Assembly (NCBI GenBank): GCA_026826555.1
Contig: JAKSZT010038599.1
Location: forward strand, 1,415,066-1,479,065
Source of the DNA: Tolypeutes matacus
Lineage: Eukaryota; Chordata; Mammalia; Cingulata; Chlamyphoridae
Length of the DNA stretch: 64,000 bases
Direction of reading: 5' to 3'
Shown in pieces: positions 35,101 to 47,558 of the stretch. Made by a program: the position numbers and the translations under genes. Positions within the stretch are counted from its first letter, which is position 1. Each line of letters starts with the position of its first letter. The notes beneath the pieces were generated by a model. It searched no databases and was not told where the DNA came from. It saw nothing but the letters and a program-made list of their open reading frames with translations.

Positions 35101-36295
35101 TCTTTTGGTTTGTGCTTAAGCTTACTAATTTTTTTTCTATAGCATATATAATCCTATTAAGCCTAAGCAGTGTACTTTACATTTCCATTATTGTATTTTT
35201 AGCTCTAGATTTTCCATTGCACTAATATTAAGAGTTCTGATTCTCTATTAAGTCTACTCGTTTGTTTCCTCATTTTGTTTGCTGTTCCTTTAAATTATTG
35301 AACATTTTTTATCATAGCAGTTTTGAAGTATTTATCTCCTAGTTCCACTACCTCTATAATTGCTGACCCTGTTTCTGCTGACTGATTTATCTCCTGATCA
35401 TGCTTACATTTTCATGCTTTCTCTCATATCTAATCATTTTTTGTAGGCCTTAAATGTTACTTTGATGAAAGACAGGATTTTGTTGTCTTTTTTTTTTAAA
35501 GCTGAGTTTTGCCCTGACAGCTAGTTCATTTACTTTCAGATTTGCATGATACTTTTGAAACTTGTTAATCTTTGTTAGGGTGAATCCATAGAAGTCTTTT
35601 CTGTGGAACTAGATGTTTGTCTTTTATGTTCTTTACTGAATGCCCAGGGTATTCATGTGGTGTCTTCAATCTATTTGATCAGAATTTAAAATTCTTCAAG
35701 CCATAATCACATTCTAGAATCACCATTCAATTCATCTCTTTGAGAGTTTTCTTTTCTAACTTTAGAAGTCTTCTCCTGCATGGGCATAATTTAATATTTG
35801 GCCAGAGTTTCAAAAGGACTACTCTACTTTTCTGGCACTTCTTCTCTGTGCAGCTCTTTCTGCTCCAGGATACAAATCAAACATTCCAACAAGCACTGAT
35901 CTCTCTCTCCACAGCTCAGAGAAACTATTGCCTTCTGCTTTGCTCCCATATCTCTAAAATAATTCCATGCAGAAAACCAGGGCTGTTAGGAGATTGACTT
36001 TCTTTGTTTCCCTTTTCCCATGGATCACACTTTTGTGCTGCTTATTTTCTAAAGTCTTTAAGCCATTGTTTCATAAAATTTACCAAATTATGTAATTGTT
36101 CAGAGTCAGAGAACTAGTTACTCCATGATAGCTGGAAGCAGAAACTCCACATCTTATGTTTTCTTCTTTGCTGGGATTGTCTTTATTTCCTCCTCGCTCT
36201 TTCACTCACCTTTTAAAAAATAGCCCTGACCAAAGTTCCCATAGTGTGAACATCTGTGATTTTTAAAGATTAGTAGATCTAAGTGCATTCTTTAA
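32101..36295 (-). mobile_element. Antisense old L1 (L1M 5'/ORF1 region), fragmented
   Basis: Long T-rich block. Phrases such as 'cctgtgatggtcttttctga', 'agctctagattttccattgc', 'ttgaagtatttatctcctag', 'ctgtttctgctgactgattt' and 'ttgatgaaagacaggatttt' are the reverse of L1M ORF1/5' UTR text. At least two overlapping fragments seem present (about 32840-33950 and 34880-35650). A hAT element interrupts the first. Outside these spans assignment is weak. Confidence 0.6.
33510..33747 (+). mobile_element. Non-autonomous hAT DNA transposon with 8-bp target duplication
   Basis: Element body 33518-33739 (222 bp) with terminal inverted repeats caggggttcttgacc and ggttaagaacccctg (14 of 15 matching). The 8-bp duplication ctctagca is perfect at 33510-33517 and 33740-33747. 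TIRs starting CAGG and an 8-bp duplication identify the hAT superfamily. It carries no coding capacity. It sits inside antisense L1M sequence and therefore post-dates it. Strand is arbitrary. Confidence 0.93.
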
Positions 36296-36309
36296 AAAAT
36301 ATTATCTGT

Positions 36310-36860
36310 GGCAAATCTTTTTTTTTTTTTATTGGAGAAGTTGTAAGTTTACAGAAAAATCATGTAGAAAATGCCCGAGTTTCCCTATACTCCCTATTAT
36401 CAACACTTTGTATTAGTGTGGTACATTTGTTACAGTTGATGAAAGAATATTATTATAATTATAACTGACTATTAACTATAGTCCATATTTTATGTTAGGA
36501 TTCCTAGTTTGTGCTTTATAGTCCATGTTGTTTGGTATTTTAAAATTTTTATTCTAGTAATATATATAAAACCTAAAATTTGCTCTTTCACCACACTCAA
36601 ATATATAATCAAGTGCTTTTAATTATAACAATGTTGTGCTCTAATCACTACCATCCATTACCAAAACATTTCCGTCACCCCAAATAGAAACTCTGTACAA
36701 TGTAAGCATTAATGCTGCATTCCTTGCACCCACCCAGGCCCCTGCTGACCTATATTCTACTCTCTAACTCTATGAATTTGCTTGTTCTAATTATTTCATA
36801 TCAGTGAGATCATCTCTTCTTTCCTGTCTCTTATCTACTTTTTAATACAAAGTTAAAGAC
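36310..36860 (-). mobile_element. Antisense L1 3' end
   Basis: Poly-T followed by 'attggagaagttgtaagttt', 'ctaatcactaccatccatta', 'aaacatttccgtcaccccaa', 'atagaaactctgtacaatgt' and 'tctatgaatttgcttgttct', the reverse of an L1 3' region. Confidence 0.75.
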
Positions 36861-37484
36861 CCTACCCTCAAGTATAGACTTCCACATAAAAATGGTGAAA
36901 ACTATTCTAGTGAAATAGTTATTTGTTCCTTAGCTTTTCCTCACTATTTTGTACAAAAGTTTATGAATTTTATATTGCACAATTATCCATTTAGCTCTTT
37001 CTATTCTCATGTTGCACCCTGAGCTTGAGTGCTCTATTATAAAAACCACAACGTGCCCACATGTCTAAGAATCCTAGTGCATGATATATATTTAGTATGC
37101 CAGATAAATGGAAGAAGGAAAGTGGATCCTCACTCCTAAAACATTCTATGAAGTTTTTTTTCAGCTGTCTTTGACATATTTTCAGCTGTCACCAGGTATC
37201 AATCACAAACAGATTCTGAGCTGATAACTATGACAACTAATGTCTTATATGTTATTAATTAATTTAATGAAACAAAAAATAATTATGGCATTCTACATGT
37301 AATTATATTAAGTTCATTATAGAGAGAGAGAGAACAGAAGACATTTTCATAGTTTTTTTCAGAATTTAAAATTCTTCAAACCATAATCAAGTTCTAGAAT
37401 CACTTATTTTTATTTATATGTGAATCATCTTTAGTTTTGTAAATGTGCCATATTCTCTATTGTTTATATGCTTTTTCTCCCTGA
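36861..37484. other. Unannotated AT-rich sequence
   Basis: No gene or named repeat apart from a short GA run (37320-37333). Confidence 0.4.
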
Positions 37485-37967
37485 TTTAATTTCCTAAAGT
37501 CTGCTAAAGCAATATAGCAGAAATGGGCTGGCTTTTCCAATGGGATTTGTTAATTTATAAGCTTACACTTCCAAGGCAATGAAAGTATCCAAATCATGGC
37601 ATTATCAGGAGATGTCCTCTCCAAGAGTTGCAGTTATGGGCAATCAGGCACATGTGGCATCTACTCCTCTCTCCCCACTCCTCTATGCCTCATTGATTTC
37701 AGCTTCTGGCACTTTGGACCTTATCTCTCAACTTCCGGGGGTTCCATTCTTTTTTTGCAGCACTACCAATTTCAGTTTATAAAGGACTCTAGTAAAAGGA
37801 TTATGACCACCCTGGGCTATGCTTTACTGGACTAATCTAATTAAATGGTCCTTATCTAAATATAATCTAACCAAAGGTTCATAATAGTTTCACATCCACA
37901 GGAATGGATCAATTTAAGAACATAATTTTCTGGGGTGCACAAAAGACTCAAACCACCACACTCCATC
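37485..37967 (-). repeat. 3' LTR of minus-strand MaLR provirus
   Basis: Plus-strand text 'agcagaaatgggctggcttt', 'tccaaatcatggcattatca', 'tcacatccacaggaatggat' to '...caaaccaccaca'. Paired with a similar LTR at 39372-39910 in the same orientation, with a non-LTR interior between them. Confidence 0.85.
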
Positions 37968-39358
37968 CTCTGGAATCCCAAAATACATCTTCTTTCCATA
38001 TACAAAATACATTGATTCCATCAAAATATTTCAAAAAGGCTTAAATCATTTCAGTTAAAATATTAAATACAAATACCATCAAAATCAATTATAGATGTGT
38101 AGTCTTGGGGTAAAATTCCCTTCAGGGGATGGACCTTTGTATATTGTTATCTGCCTCCAATATACAAAGAAGGGACTGTCATAGAATAAACATTCCCATT
38201 GGCATACGGATATCTTGGGGGAAAAAAATTGGGATCATGAGTCCCAAACAGCTTGGAACACCTGCAGGGCATAATCCATTAGGTTTCAAGGTCTGAGAGT
38301 CATCCTTAGAACCATGTTTTCTTCTCCTTGGGTCTTGTTGAGCAGCAGCCCTGCCCTTTTCATGAGCTTGCCCAGTGGTCATGTTCTCAGACCTACCTTC
38401 ATCAAGCATCTGGGTGGCAGCCTTTGAGATCATTGGAGTGACAGCTAGAGTCTTCTCAATCTCCAGGGCACAGGCTCAACACTCTCAGAACAGCGGAGTG
38501 GTGGCCTAACTCTCCCCAATCCCTGGGGCATGTGTCCCACTATTTCTGAAGCCTGGAATATTAGCACTGTCCCTGAACAATGGGGTAAAACCCCACCCTT
38601 TCTTGTGTCGAGGCATACTCACCCTTTCTGTACACATGGGTGGGCCTATTCTCTTGGCCCATGATGTCTTCAGTCCAAACATCAGCTTCCATGGTTCTAC
38701 CTTTGAAATAATGTTTGCTTCAATGTCTCCCTTTTCTGACCCTTTTACTTCTGGCTGGCTGGGGTTGCATTCATAAAGATCATACCATCAGGCAGTAAGA
38801 CAGATCCTTCCTGGATAACTGCATTTCTAGTCCTTACTTGCATTAAAATGGCTGACTAATTCCATATTCAGTTAAGTCTGACATGGGGAACTATTCTCTG
38901 ATGACTCACTTTCTGAAAGCTCAGAATTTCCCAATCAATTTCTAGTTTCATTGTGCCCAGGAATTCAGTTCCCAGAGTATCCCTTTCCTCTCATACTTTA
39001 CCATAAGCTGCAAGGAGAAGCCAGACTGCACTTTCTACATTTAACTTGTTTAATATCCAAGCTTGTCACTTTCAAATTCTGCCTTCCATCTCACATCAGA
39101 ACACAATTTTGCCAAATTCTCTACCTCTTTAAAGCAAAGATCACTTTCCTTTCAGTTTGCAACGATATATTCATCATTTCTGTCTAAGGTCTCATCAAAA
39201 GTACGCTTAGTGAACATATTTTTACCAACAGATTTTTCAAAGGATCTAGGCCTTTCCTATCGAGCATCTCCCAATTTTTCCAGAATCTTCCCCTTACCCA
39301 TTTTAAAAGCCCTTTAAACATTTTTTTTTTAAATTTGCATAAGAGCACCTTGTTTTCC
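37968..39358 (-). mobile_element. MaLR internal region, minus strand
   Basis: About 1.4 kb between two like-oriented LTRs. The longest minus frame (38179-38433, 84 codons) is basic and glutamine/arginine rich but has no domain that I recognise. No pol motifs. Length and lack of pol fit MaLR elements, which are mobilised by other ERVs. A short poly-T (39321-39331) is internal. Confidence 0.7.
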
Positions 39359-39366
39359 TGGTACCA
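39344..39366 (-). other. Primer-binding site of the minus-strand MaLR
   Basis: On the minus strand 'tggtaccaggaaaacaagg' lies a few bases inside the 5' LTR end ('...acactaaaaca'). The TGG start and position make it the tRNA primer site and confirm the orientation. Limits approximate. Confidence 0.65.
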
Positions 39367-39371
39367 ATTTC

Positions 39372-39910
39372 TGTTTTAGTGTGGCTTAAGACTGCCAAGG
39401 CAAAATAGCAGAAATGGGTCAGATTTAACAATGGGATCTACTAACTTATAAGCTTACTGTCCTGAGGCTCTGAAAGTGTCCAAATCAAGGCATCATCAAG
39501 AGATGCCCTCTCCTTGAGCTGCAGCTATGGGCAATCAGGCAAATGATGGTGTCCACTTGTCTCTCCCCTCTCCCCCAGGCCTCATTGCTTTCAGCTTCTG
39601 GCTTTAGGGGCCTCCTCTTATATTCTGTGTTCTGTTTATTTTTGCCTCTGCCTTGCAAGGCCTTATCTCTCAGTTTCTGGGGAATTCTCTCTGTTTCAGT
39701 TTCTGGAATCTGGCCTAGCTGATTCCAGTTTATAAGGCAATCCAGTAAAAAGATTAAGACCCACCCTGCTATGCCTTACTGTACTTATCTACAATACAGT
39801 AACTTAACTTAATCTACTCTAATCAAAGTTTGACAGTAGTTTCAGACCCACAGGAATGGGCCGATTTAAGAATTTAATTGCCTGGGGCCCACAAAATTCC
39901 GTTTTAAGAT
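39372..39910 (-). repeat. 5' LTR of minus-strand MaLR provirus
   Basis: 'tgttttagtgtggcttaaga', 'aagtgtccaaatcaaggcat', 'agatgccctctccttgagct', 'cccacaggaatgggccgatt' and 'ggggcccacaaaattcc'. Clearly a second copy of the LTR at 37485-37967, with indels. Confidence 0.85.
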
Positions 39911-39945
39911 TCATCACAAATGTCATTCCACTGAGAATCCTTCAA

Positions 39946-40015
39946 ACACAATCACACACACATACACACACACATACACACACACACATGCATAGGAGCA
40001 CCCCTCCACACACAC
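39946..40015. repeat. (CA)n microsatellite, interrupted
   Basis: Runs of CA broken by 'cata' and 'catg' units, then a second short run near 40008. The frame across it (39856-40047) is only the repeat. Confidence 0.9.
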
Positions 40016-40129
40016 ACTTAACACTGTTACCATCACCACCACATTAATTCTCTAAGAACTCCTTCTAGGGAAGGTTGCACTCTGAGCTTATTATGATGTA
40101 TTTTATTTTTTACTTTGCTTCTTTGTCCT

Positions 40130-40255
40130 ATGACAGTCTTTGAACTCATTGGGGAAAAGCACTGTGATTTCCTAATGCTTTCCTACCTTTGTCACCACCA
40201 TGGCAAGCAACAACAGTAACAAAATATTTCATCAATAAATAATCTTCATTAAATC
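40130..40255 (-). repeat. L2/MIR-type remnant, antisense
   Basis: 'gacagtctttgaactcattg', 'gggaaaagcactgtgatttc' and 'catcaataaataatcttcat' follow the common reversed L2/MIR 3' order (gactgtaagctcc, gggcagggactgtg, gctcaataaatg). Diverged. Confidence 0.4.
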
Positions 40256-41191
40256 AACTTATTTCTTTGTTGTTGACTATTTTCTTCTTGTATTCAGCAT
40301 CATCACTCTTTCTAGCTCTGTTCCATGTCAGTTTTCCCATGGGTTCTGACTTTTATGTAAGGATTCTCTGCCATTTATTTTCTACACTTATTCTAAGAAT
40401 TACTAAGCTCTTCTACCCTCTTTACCCTTTACATTTTAACATCCATATGTATTACATATAATACAAAATTATGTTTTGAAATATGATTTCCTTTTACCCT
40501 CACTGCCCTTCATCCATTACATCTTCTAGGCCATTTTCTGCTCGTTGCCTCAGGGAAAAGATGCAATTCAAGACACCATAGAAAATGAGAATCTATTCCT
40601 GGATTTTAATTTTCAAAAATCTAGTCACCTAAAGGAATCTAAAGAGTCATGGCAGAGACAAAATATTTTTGAGTCTACAGAATACATGAAAGTGATATTC
40701 TCTTCTCTATTTCCCTCCAAGATGGGAAAAGACTCCCTTTGTTTTGAGAGGGAAAAAATCAATATAAAAACAAGAAGATAGTGTGTTCCTGGCAACAGGA
40801 TCTGCAACCATTTCTTTCACTATCCCCCACAAAAGGATTAAGAAATTTTTGAGATAAATAAAAATTTATCCAATTATCTGGGTAGAGCCTAGGAATAAGA
40901 GGTAGCAACAGTTCAGGATAGAAATGGCTGCATGGTATGTGTAAACAGACTTAACCTTAAATAGTGTTTTCTTTTTCTCAGCATGGTATGGGAGGCAAAA
41001 TGATGCAAATAAAGCCAGTTGAGAGGGGCACAGCATCCAGAAATCCTAAAAGAATAAAAATCACAGGGATGGAGTACAGCTCCAAAATTTTGTGTGAGTG
41101 TGTGTAACAATGATCAATGATTAGAGACAATAATAAATATCTCAGTGGAAATATTACATTTTGGAGGTTTGCCTTAACAGAACAAGATTGG
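40256..41191. other. Unannotated intergenic sequence
   Basis: No gene or named repeat. Two frames near 40545-40807 overlap on opposite strands and show no motif. Confidence 0.4.
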
Positions 41192-41690
41192 TGTGACAAT
41201 TTGAAGGTGGGTGGATCCCAGAAAATCATGTCTTTAGGGCTAATCCATTCCTGCGGGTTTGGGGCCCTTTTGATTGGATTGTTTCAGTTGAGGGCCTTTA
41301 ATTGAACTACAGGATGCAGGATGAATCTTGGTTCCCTTTATAAAGGGAAGACTGGAAGCAGAGGCAGGCAGAGAAAAAGCCGCAGAGATGGAGAGAAGGA
41401 ACCCAGGAGCTCAGAGAGGAACCAGGGAGAGAGGAAGCCAGAGATGGAACAGCCAGAAGCTGAAGCAAGGAGACCCAGAAGAGAAGCAGATGCCTCCATG
41501 TGTTTTGCCATGTGGCAGGGGTCCAGGATCGCAGCAGCAAACCATAAGTGAGACAGCATCTCTGATGATGCCTTGATTTGGACATTTTCACAGCCTCAGA
41601 ACTGTAAGCTTTTAACCTAATAAATTACCACTATAAAAGCCAACCCATTTCTGGTATATTACTCCCAGCAGCTTTTAGCAAATGAAGATA
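41192..41690 (+). repeat. MaLR-type LTR, purine-rich subfamily
   Basis: Starts 'tgtgacaatttgaaggtggg' and contains a long purine-rich middle (41340-41480), 'tgttttgccatgtggcaggg', 'tgatgccttgatttggacat' and 'cctaataaattaccactata' with AATAAA near the end. Ends around 'cagcttttagca'. The overlapping open frames 41307-41591 on both strands are products of the purine-rich tract. Confidence 0.82.
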
Positions 41691-44090
41691 GTTGGCTACC
41701 CTTCCCCTTACTGATCCCATGATAAGGGCACATACCCAGAACTGAGCCTGGGAGAAAGAGGTCTCCAAAATGGGATTATGTTTCCACTGTAGCAGCAAAA
41801 GGAGGACTCAAAATAAGTTTTAAACTAAGATTTATTCTCACTTTATTTGGTAATTATTTTGTTGCAATGTCATAGAATGAAGGAGCAGGATGATAGAATA
41901 TTATGCATTGTTTCTTTTCAACATAGAGAAAACCACATATCAAAACAAAGATAGGGGAGGCTCTTGAGGGTAGCATGGTTGGCAGTCAGTGTTTAAATCT
42001 GAAATGTTGAGTATCACTACATATATTATAGTCATAATAATTGCTAAAAATGTTTAGTTAGCTCTAAATATTCCCAAGATATCAACTTTGCAGGAAGACT
42101 GGAAAAGAAAAAGAGAAGCTTTAATTCAGAAGAAATAAGAGGTTTTTAAGGAATTTGTTATTTCAGTGAAATGGTTATCTAGACTCATAGCATTAAAAGC
42201 TGCCTGTATTTTTTAGGGACACTCATTTCTTACTCTGTGATTTTAAAGATATTATCATTTTGTTCTGATCAAACTAACCCACATTCTTGCTATATATAAT
42301 TACTGGTGTTCTAAATGCCCCCAAACATCAGGAGAGTTGCACAGTAATATTATTACCAAGATTGTGTTTGCATCCGTTGTTCCCTTACGTGAATGAAAGA
42401 CATCAAGCACTTTTATTTACTTAGAACACATAGAATTTAAGTTTCCTCCCCCCGCCTCACCCCAAATTATTTCTATCGCTAGGTTTTGGTAAACCAAGAC
42501 ACCATTGCAACTACCAATATTTTGTTGATTCAAGGTTGAACCATACCCTTTGACTTTGCCTTTACTAAAATTAGGTCTCAGATTCCTTAGCCCTGCTTTT
42601 GAGGCTACTCCCAAGAAAAACTATTTTTTGCTTTTTTGAGAAATTGTAATTCAGGGGTCCTTAGTCTATCACCATAAACTAGTCTCCATTAACTCGTCTT
42701 TCAACTCCCACTGCCTGTTACACATGCCTCCATGTCTTACCACCACTTGTGGAAGTGGTTGAAATTAATTCAAATTACTTTTCATGGAGGTATTTTAGTC
42801 ACTGTGTACTTTTATTAATAAAAAATATAAACTGTAAGGGTGAAGAAGAAAAATTAGTTAACATAAGCTGGATAATTTTGAATTCCACCTCTAGCCAAAA
42901 ATAGAACTGCCCCATATTACATTCTCACACATTCACAAACACATTCCATGAGTTATCATAAAAATATAATATGCTTTAATTTTAACTTATTTTACCTCTA
43001 TTCAAAATTAGTGTAACAATATATCACTAAAACTTATAGGAGGTGGAAGTTTGGGAACATAGAGAATGAGAATTATACCAGGTATATAAATATCATGCAT
43101 GTAATGTTGTTATGTTAAAAGATTAAAAATTAGTTTCTCTCTCCATCTCTAAGAAATTCACCAATCTAAATAATCCACAAGATTTGGAACTTGTACATGT
43201 TTGAAATCTGCAGGAAAGATTCTTGAAGTAGAATATTTACTGTGAATCAATAGCATAATGACATTTACTGCAATGGAAACTTGGTTTACCAAGGCTTAAC
43301 AATGGAAGTGATTATAGGGGATAAGTTAAACTAATTTAAAGAGGGCATACAAAATAAACATACATCAAGTATGACTTTTTACTATTATAAAGAACTAGTT
43401 GATGATTTTCAGATGTTTGGGTAAATGACCTGCCCTTAAATAACCAAATAATTCCAAGTTAACATAGATTAGCTAAAGCAAACATATTTGGATATCTTTA
43501 GCAAATGCTCCCAGGATTTCTGCACCCCATTTTTTTGGCACTTTATGGATGTTGGTGAGCATTCATGCTCTGAGCTAACTTTCTCTACCTTCTTCCCAAG
43601 TTAACTTAAACTTGGCTATTTATCATGACTGTGTCTTTAGCTTATAGCTTTAATATAACTGCTTACCCCCAAATCCCAACAGTTATGATGACATCAAGTT
43701 GATTATTAGTGCATGTTATATTTGAAAACCATAAATACATCAAAATAAAAATTTCCCCCAATCACCAATACTTTTCTAGGATAAAAATAGTGTGATATTC
43801 TCAAAGATAAATTATAAGTAAGTAGTTCAAAGTACATTCATTTTCAAGATTTCAAATACTACAGTTTCAAGAATTCAGTGCATTAGATATTATTTCTTAT
43901 TGCCCATTTAAGAATCATTTACTTGCAATTTTAGTTAATAATTAAAAATGAATTGAATTTTCTTTTACATTTCAACACTTAATTTTGAAATAATATGAAC
44001 TATGAACACATTATATTCCTAATAAAGGGTAATAATAGTTTTCTGTTTGCTTATTTTTGTCCCTCATTCTCAAAGATTTGAATATATTCA
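41691..44090. other. Unannotated intergenic sequence
   Basis: 2.4 kb of AT-rich DNA. The first 130 bases may be leftover internal sequence of the preceding LTR element. No gene recognised. Confidence 0.4.
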
Positions 44091-44095
44091 CATTA

Positions 44096-44532
44096 AGTGA
44101 TGGTTAGGCTCATAAGGCCAAGCAATGGTGCTCAGTTGTTTGGTCAAGCAGGCACTGGCCAAATTGTACTGTGGGGACATTTCATGGACTTATATCATCA
44201 ATGAGTTGATTGCATCTATGGCTGATTACATCTACAATCAACTGAGGAGATTGCCTTCAGCAATGAGAAATGTTTCACTAAATCAGTTGAAGGCCTTAAA
44301 AGGAGAAGTGATTTCAGCCATCTGGAGAGAGAATTCACATCTCTACTTCAGATAGACAGCTTCTCCTGGGGAATTCATCAAGTACCTTCATTGGAGCTCC
44401 TGGCATGCAGTCTGCCCTATAAATTTGGATTCATGCAGTCCCATGGTGGCATTAGACAATTTTATAAAATCTTATAATATTTAAGGATATCTCCTGTCAG
44501 TTCTGTTTCCCTAGAGAACCCTGACTAATACA
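44096..44532 (+). repeat. ERVL/MLT2-type solo LTR with perfect target duplication
   Basis: 'gtgatggttaggctcataag' to '...agagaaccctgactaataca'. The 5-bp duplication catta flanks it at 44091-44095 and 44533-44537; the 5' terminal T has mutated to A. Contains 'atggctgattacatctacaa' and 'gttgaaggccttaaaaggag', shared with the LTR at 28416. Confidence 0.93.
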
Positions 44533-44537
44533 CATTA

Positions 44538-46105
44538 GAAATATCTTGACTTCAATTTTGGGCATTGGAAGAGAAAAATACCTCATTTGTATACTCTACA
44601 GTTCACTCTTTTTATTCTGCTTGAGTCATAACTGAAACCATGGAGTCTGTCTTAGAAAACTTATACTGAATCGCAGTGCTATGGTAGAGATAATTTTCCT
44701 AGCTGACTGTTCTGTATAGATCATTTTTGCTCCAGGTCACTTATTATGTGATCAATGCCTTTCAAGTAATTCTTTGTAACACAGTACAGCACAAGTGTAA
44801 GTCATAACCATCATTTCTTCCTCAGGAGGCATCTATCTTTTTGTTTTAAATAGTCTATGATAGATAAAGTCCTGTACCCCTTTCATATGTCACCTCGACT
44901 TTGTCATTGACTCTTCCCAAAGGCAGGTCAAAGGCTTATCTTCCCACATAGTCAGCACTAGAGGATACTGTGCTTAGTCTTTTTTCCCACTGATAATATT
45001 GATATACCCAAGACTTCAAAAGTACCATATGCTTTTTATGATTATGAGTTAGATTATTTTATAGTCCAAATGCAATAGAAAACCTTATACTTTCCAAGGA
45101 TCAAAAGGATAAAACTATACTGTACCAATTTCCTTATACATTTATATGAAGTACAAAGTACACACAGCACCTGAATGGAATACTTTTTCATTTATTCTAC
45201 ATATTATTCCCAATGTGAATTTATATTCTCTGGGCACAAAATAAATGTTTTCAAATGGGACAAAATAAGATACTCTATTTTAAGGTAAAAACAAACTATG
45301 ACCTAAAGTAAACTAGGTCAGCTTCAAAAACAATAAAATTGCCCCTTGAATCACAGATTCAGACTCACAGACTTTGTTATCTTTTTCTCAGGTTAACAAA
45401 GAGCAGTCAGTTGAATTCTTAAGTAAGATTCCCATCCACATCATTGGAAATGTACTGTCAAACAGTATTTGTAGCTAAACTCTTTAGTACACCAAAGCAG
45501 ATAAACAATGAACCATTTGTTGTTCTCTTTATCAGTTCTATTTATCATTATGCTCTTGCTTGCTGCGCTGTAGCGTTAGATCAAAAACCACAATCACTGA
45601 ACTGTTTTAGCAATTAAGAAATCCAAATGCCAGGATCTAGATTCAATTTTATTTAATACCTACACAGCAATTTGATTTGTAATTTATTTTGTCATAGATC
45701 ACTTTTGATCTATCCAGTGAAAATGTATTATGATAACTATTATAACCTAGTGTACAGATCTCTGTAAATGTATTTCAAGATGGACTGACCTTTGCAATAA
45801 CTCAGGGAAATTATAATAGAGTGTTGAAAGCTAATTTAAATTTTGTTTAGAAAAACACTGGATATTTGCATTAAGGCTCATTTCTATACTAACAAAATGA
45901 AAGATTAATTTAGATCACAGGATATTGATGTGTCTGCACTGATATATGAGCAAATTGTCATCCGTTTTTGTCAGTAATGTTGGTACAAATTTAAGTTAAA
46001 TATGGTGGCACAAAGAAGCTACGTGCCAAAAGAATCAAGAATGTGCCAGTCAAAAATAAATGGAATTCCTAGTGTACTATTCAATCATTCATACATTGGA
46101 TATGG
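44538..46105. other. Unannotated intergenic sequence
   Basis: 1.6 kb of non-coding DNA. A less AT-rich patch near 45540-45640 with two CpGs stands out slightly; no repeat named. Confidence 0.4.
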
Positions 46106-46109
46106 TCAG

Positions 46110-46520
46110 TATTGAGCATTGGACTGTGTCTCCCACAAGATATTTTTTATTCTAAACCCCAGGTCCTGTGTGAACTCTTTTGTAAGTAGGATTTTCAAAT
46201 ATTATTAATATGAGGCCAAATTGAATCACAGTGAACCTTAATGCAATATGACTTCAGTCTTTATAAGCAAAGGGTTTTAAAAAAAAATTTTTTTTCTAGT
46301 TAGTCAAGTAAAAAGATTTTATTTGGGAAATGGGGGAGAGAACAGAGCTTACTGAGAAATGGGGGAGAAAGAAAGAAATACACACGAAGACTTGGTGTGG
46401 GCCCCCCTAGGCAGAGAGAGCCAGGAAATTTTAACATGGAAGTAGAAATCATAGAAGGAGACCAAAGGAGATAGATTGCCATGTGACAGAGGCAGACACT
46501 GCTAACAAGATACCACTGTA
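46110..46520 (+). repeat. Diverged MLT1/MaLR-like LTR, rearranged
   Basis: 'ttggactgtgtctcccacaa', 'taaaccccaggtcctgtgtg', 'cagtctttataagcaaaggg' and later 'gattgccatgtgacagaggc' follow MLT1 order. A 150-base segment (about 46275-46425) of foreign character interrupts it. Confidence 0.5.
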
Positions 46521-46569
46521 GGATCAATGAGCCAGAAAATATATCAGTTTCAATCACCACATTACATTC

Positions 46570-46640
46570 AATGCCAAACAGTGTGCCTGCCTCATAAAAG
46601 ATGCTCAATGAGCACTTGTTAAATGAAGGAATATATCAAA
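46570..46640 (-). repeat. MIR/L2-type remnant
   Basis: 'aaacagtgtgcctgcctcat' then 'agatgctcaatgagcacttg' and 'ttaaatgaagga', the common reversed MIR/L2 end. Confidence 0.45.
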
Positions 46641-46959
46641 GTAGGTTAAAGTCTCAATGCATAAGAAAATCATGGACATGTATGTGTGTGAGTGTATTCA
46701 GGCACATTTGTAATTAAATATGCTAGACTAAACTTAGTTGGCTTTTCAAATACAAAACTATGCCAAACCCAAAAGTTAAAATTAAGTGCAATGTAATTAG
46801 ACATATTCAATGGTTGTCTGCTTTGTATACTGCTGCAATGGACAGTCAAGGTGTTGGAAGAAGTAAAATAGCTTATGTTATCAAAGTGTTCTACTCCATT
46901 TGGAGAGATTAGGAAAAACAAAACAAATTTCTCAGCAAATATAATTGTTTGTTAGAATG

Positions 46960-47091
46960 GTATCAGAATCTGTTGTGATTTTAAAAATAGCCTCAAGTTC
47001 TTTGACCCTCCTCCCACATATAGGTGGGGTCTAATAATCTGCATTTTGAATTTGGGCTAGTCTTAGGTGAATCAGTTGTGGTAATGTGGCA
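46960..47091 (+). repeat. MLT1 LTR, left half, split by a younger LTR
   Basis: 'gttgtgattttaaaaatagc', 'cctcaagttctttgaccctc' and 'taggtggggtctaataatct' are the start of a known MLT1 type. Its continuation resumes after the LTR at 47093-47553. Confidence 0.7.
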
Positions 47092-47092
47092 C

Positions 47093-47553
47093 TGCAGGTG
47101 ATGGTTTGAAGCTGTATGTAACCTAGAAAAAAATATTAATAAATGTAATCCTTTCCTGTGGGTGTGGACTTGTTTAACTAGGACCTTTAGATGAGGCTAC
47201 TTAAGTTAAGGTGTGACCCACCTCATTCAGGATTGTCCTTAATCATATTACTACAGTCCTTTATAGGAGAATGAAATTCAGGCAAAGAGTGAAAGCCACA
47301 GAAGCAAGAAGTTGAAAGCAATGAAACCAGGAAGAGAAGAGGGAAACCAGCAGATGTAGCCATGTGCTTTATCATATGGCAGAGGAACCAAGCATCAATG
47401 ACCATCAGTCTTTGAGAAGAAAGTTTCACAGTGCCATGATGATGCCTTGATTTGGACATTTTCTGGGACTCTAACTGTGAGTGAATAAATTCCCATTATT
47501 TCACTGAAATAATTTCATAGTATTTGCTTTGAGCAGCCTAGGAAACTAAACCA
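47093..47553 (+). repeat. Xenarthran MaLR-type solo LTR inserted in MLT1
   Basis: 'gatggtttgaagctgtatgt', 'cctttcctgtgggtgtggac', 'cacctcattcaggattgtcc', 'tgatgccttgatttggacat', 'gtgaataaattcccattatt', end '...ggaaactaaacca'. A tggca repeat occurs at 47087-47091 and 47554-47558, a candidate duplication if the 5' end is one base off. Confidence 0.85.
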
Positions 47554-47558
47554 TGGCA

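Noticed and set aside
41307..41591. Overlapping open frames on both strands
   Set aside because: Generated by the purine-rich section of a MaLR LTR.
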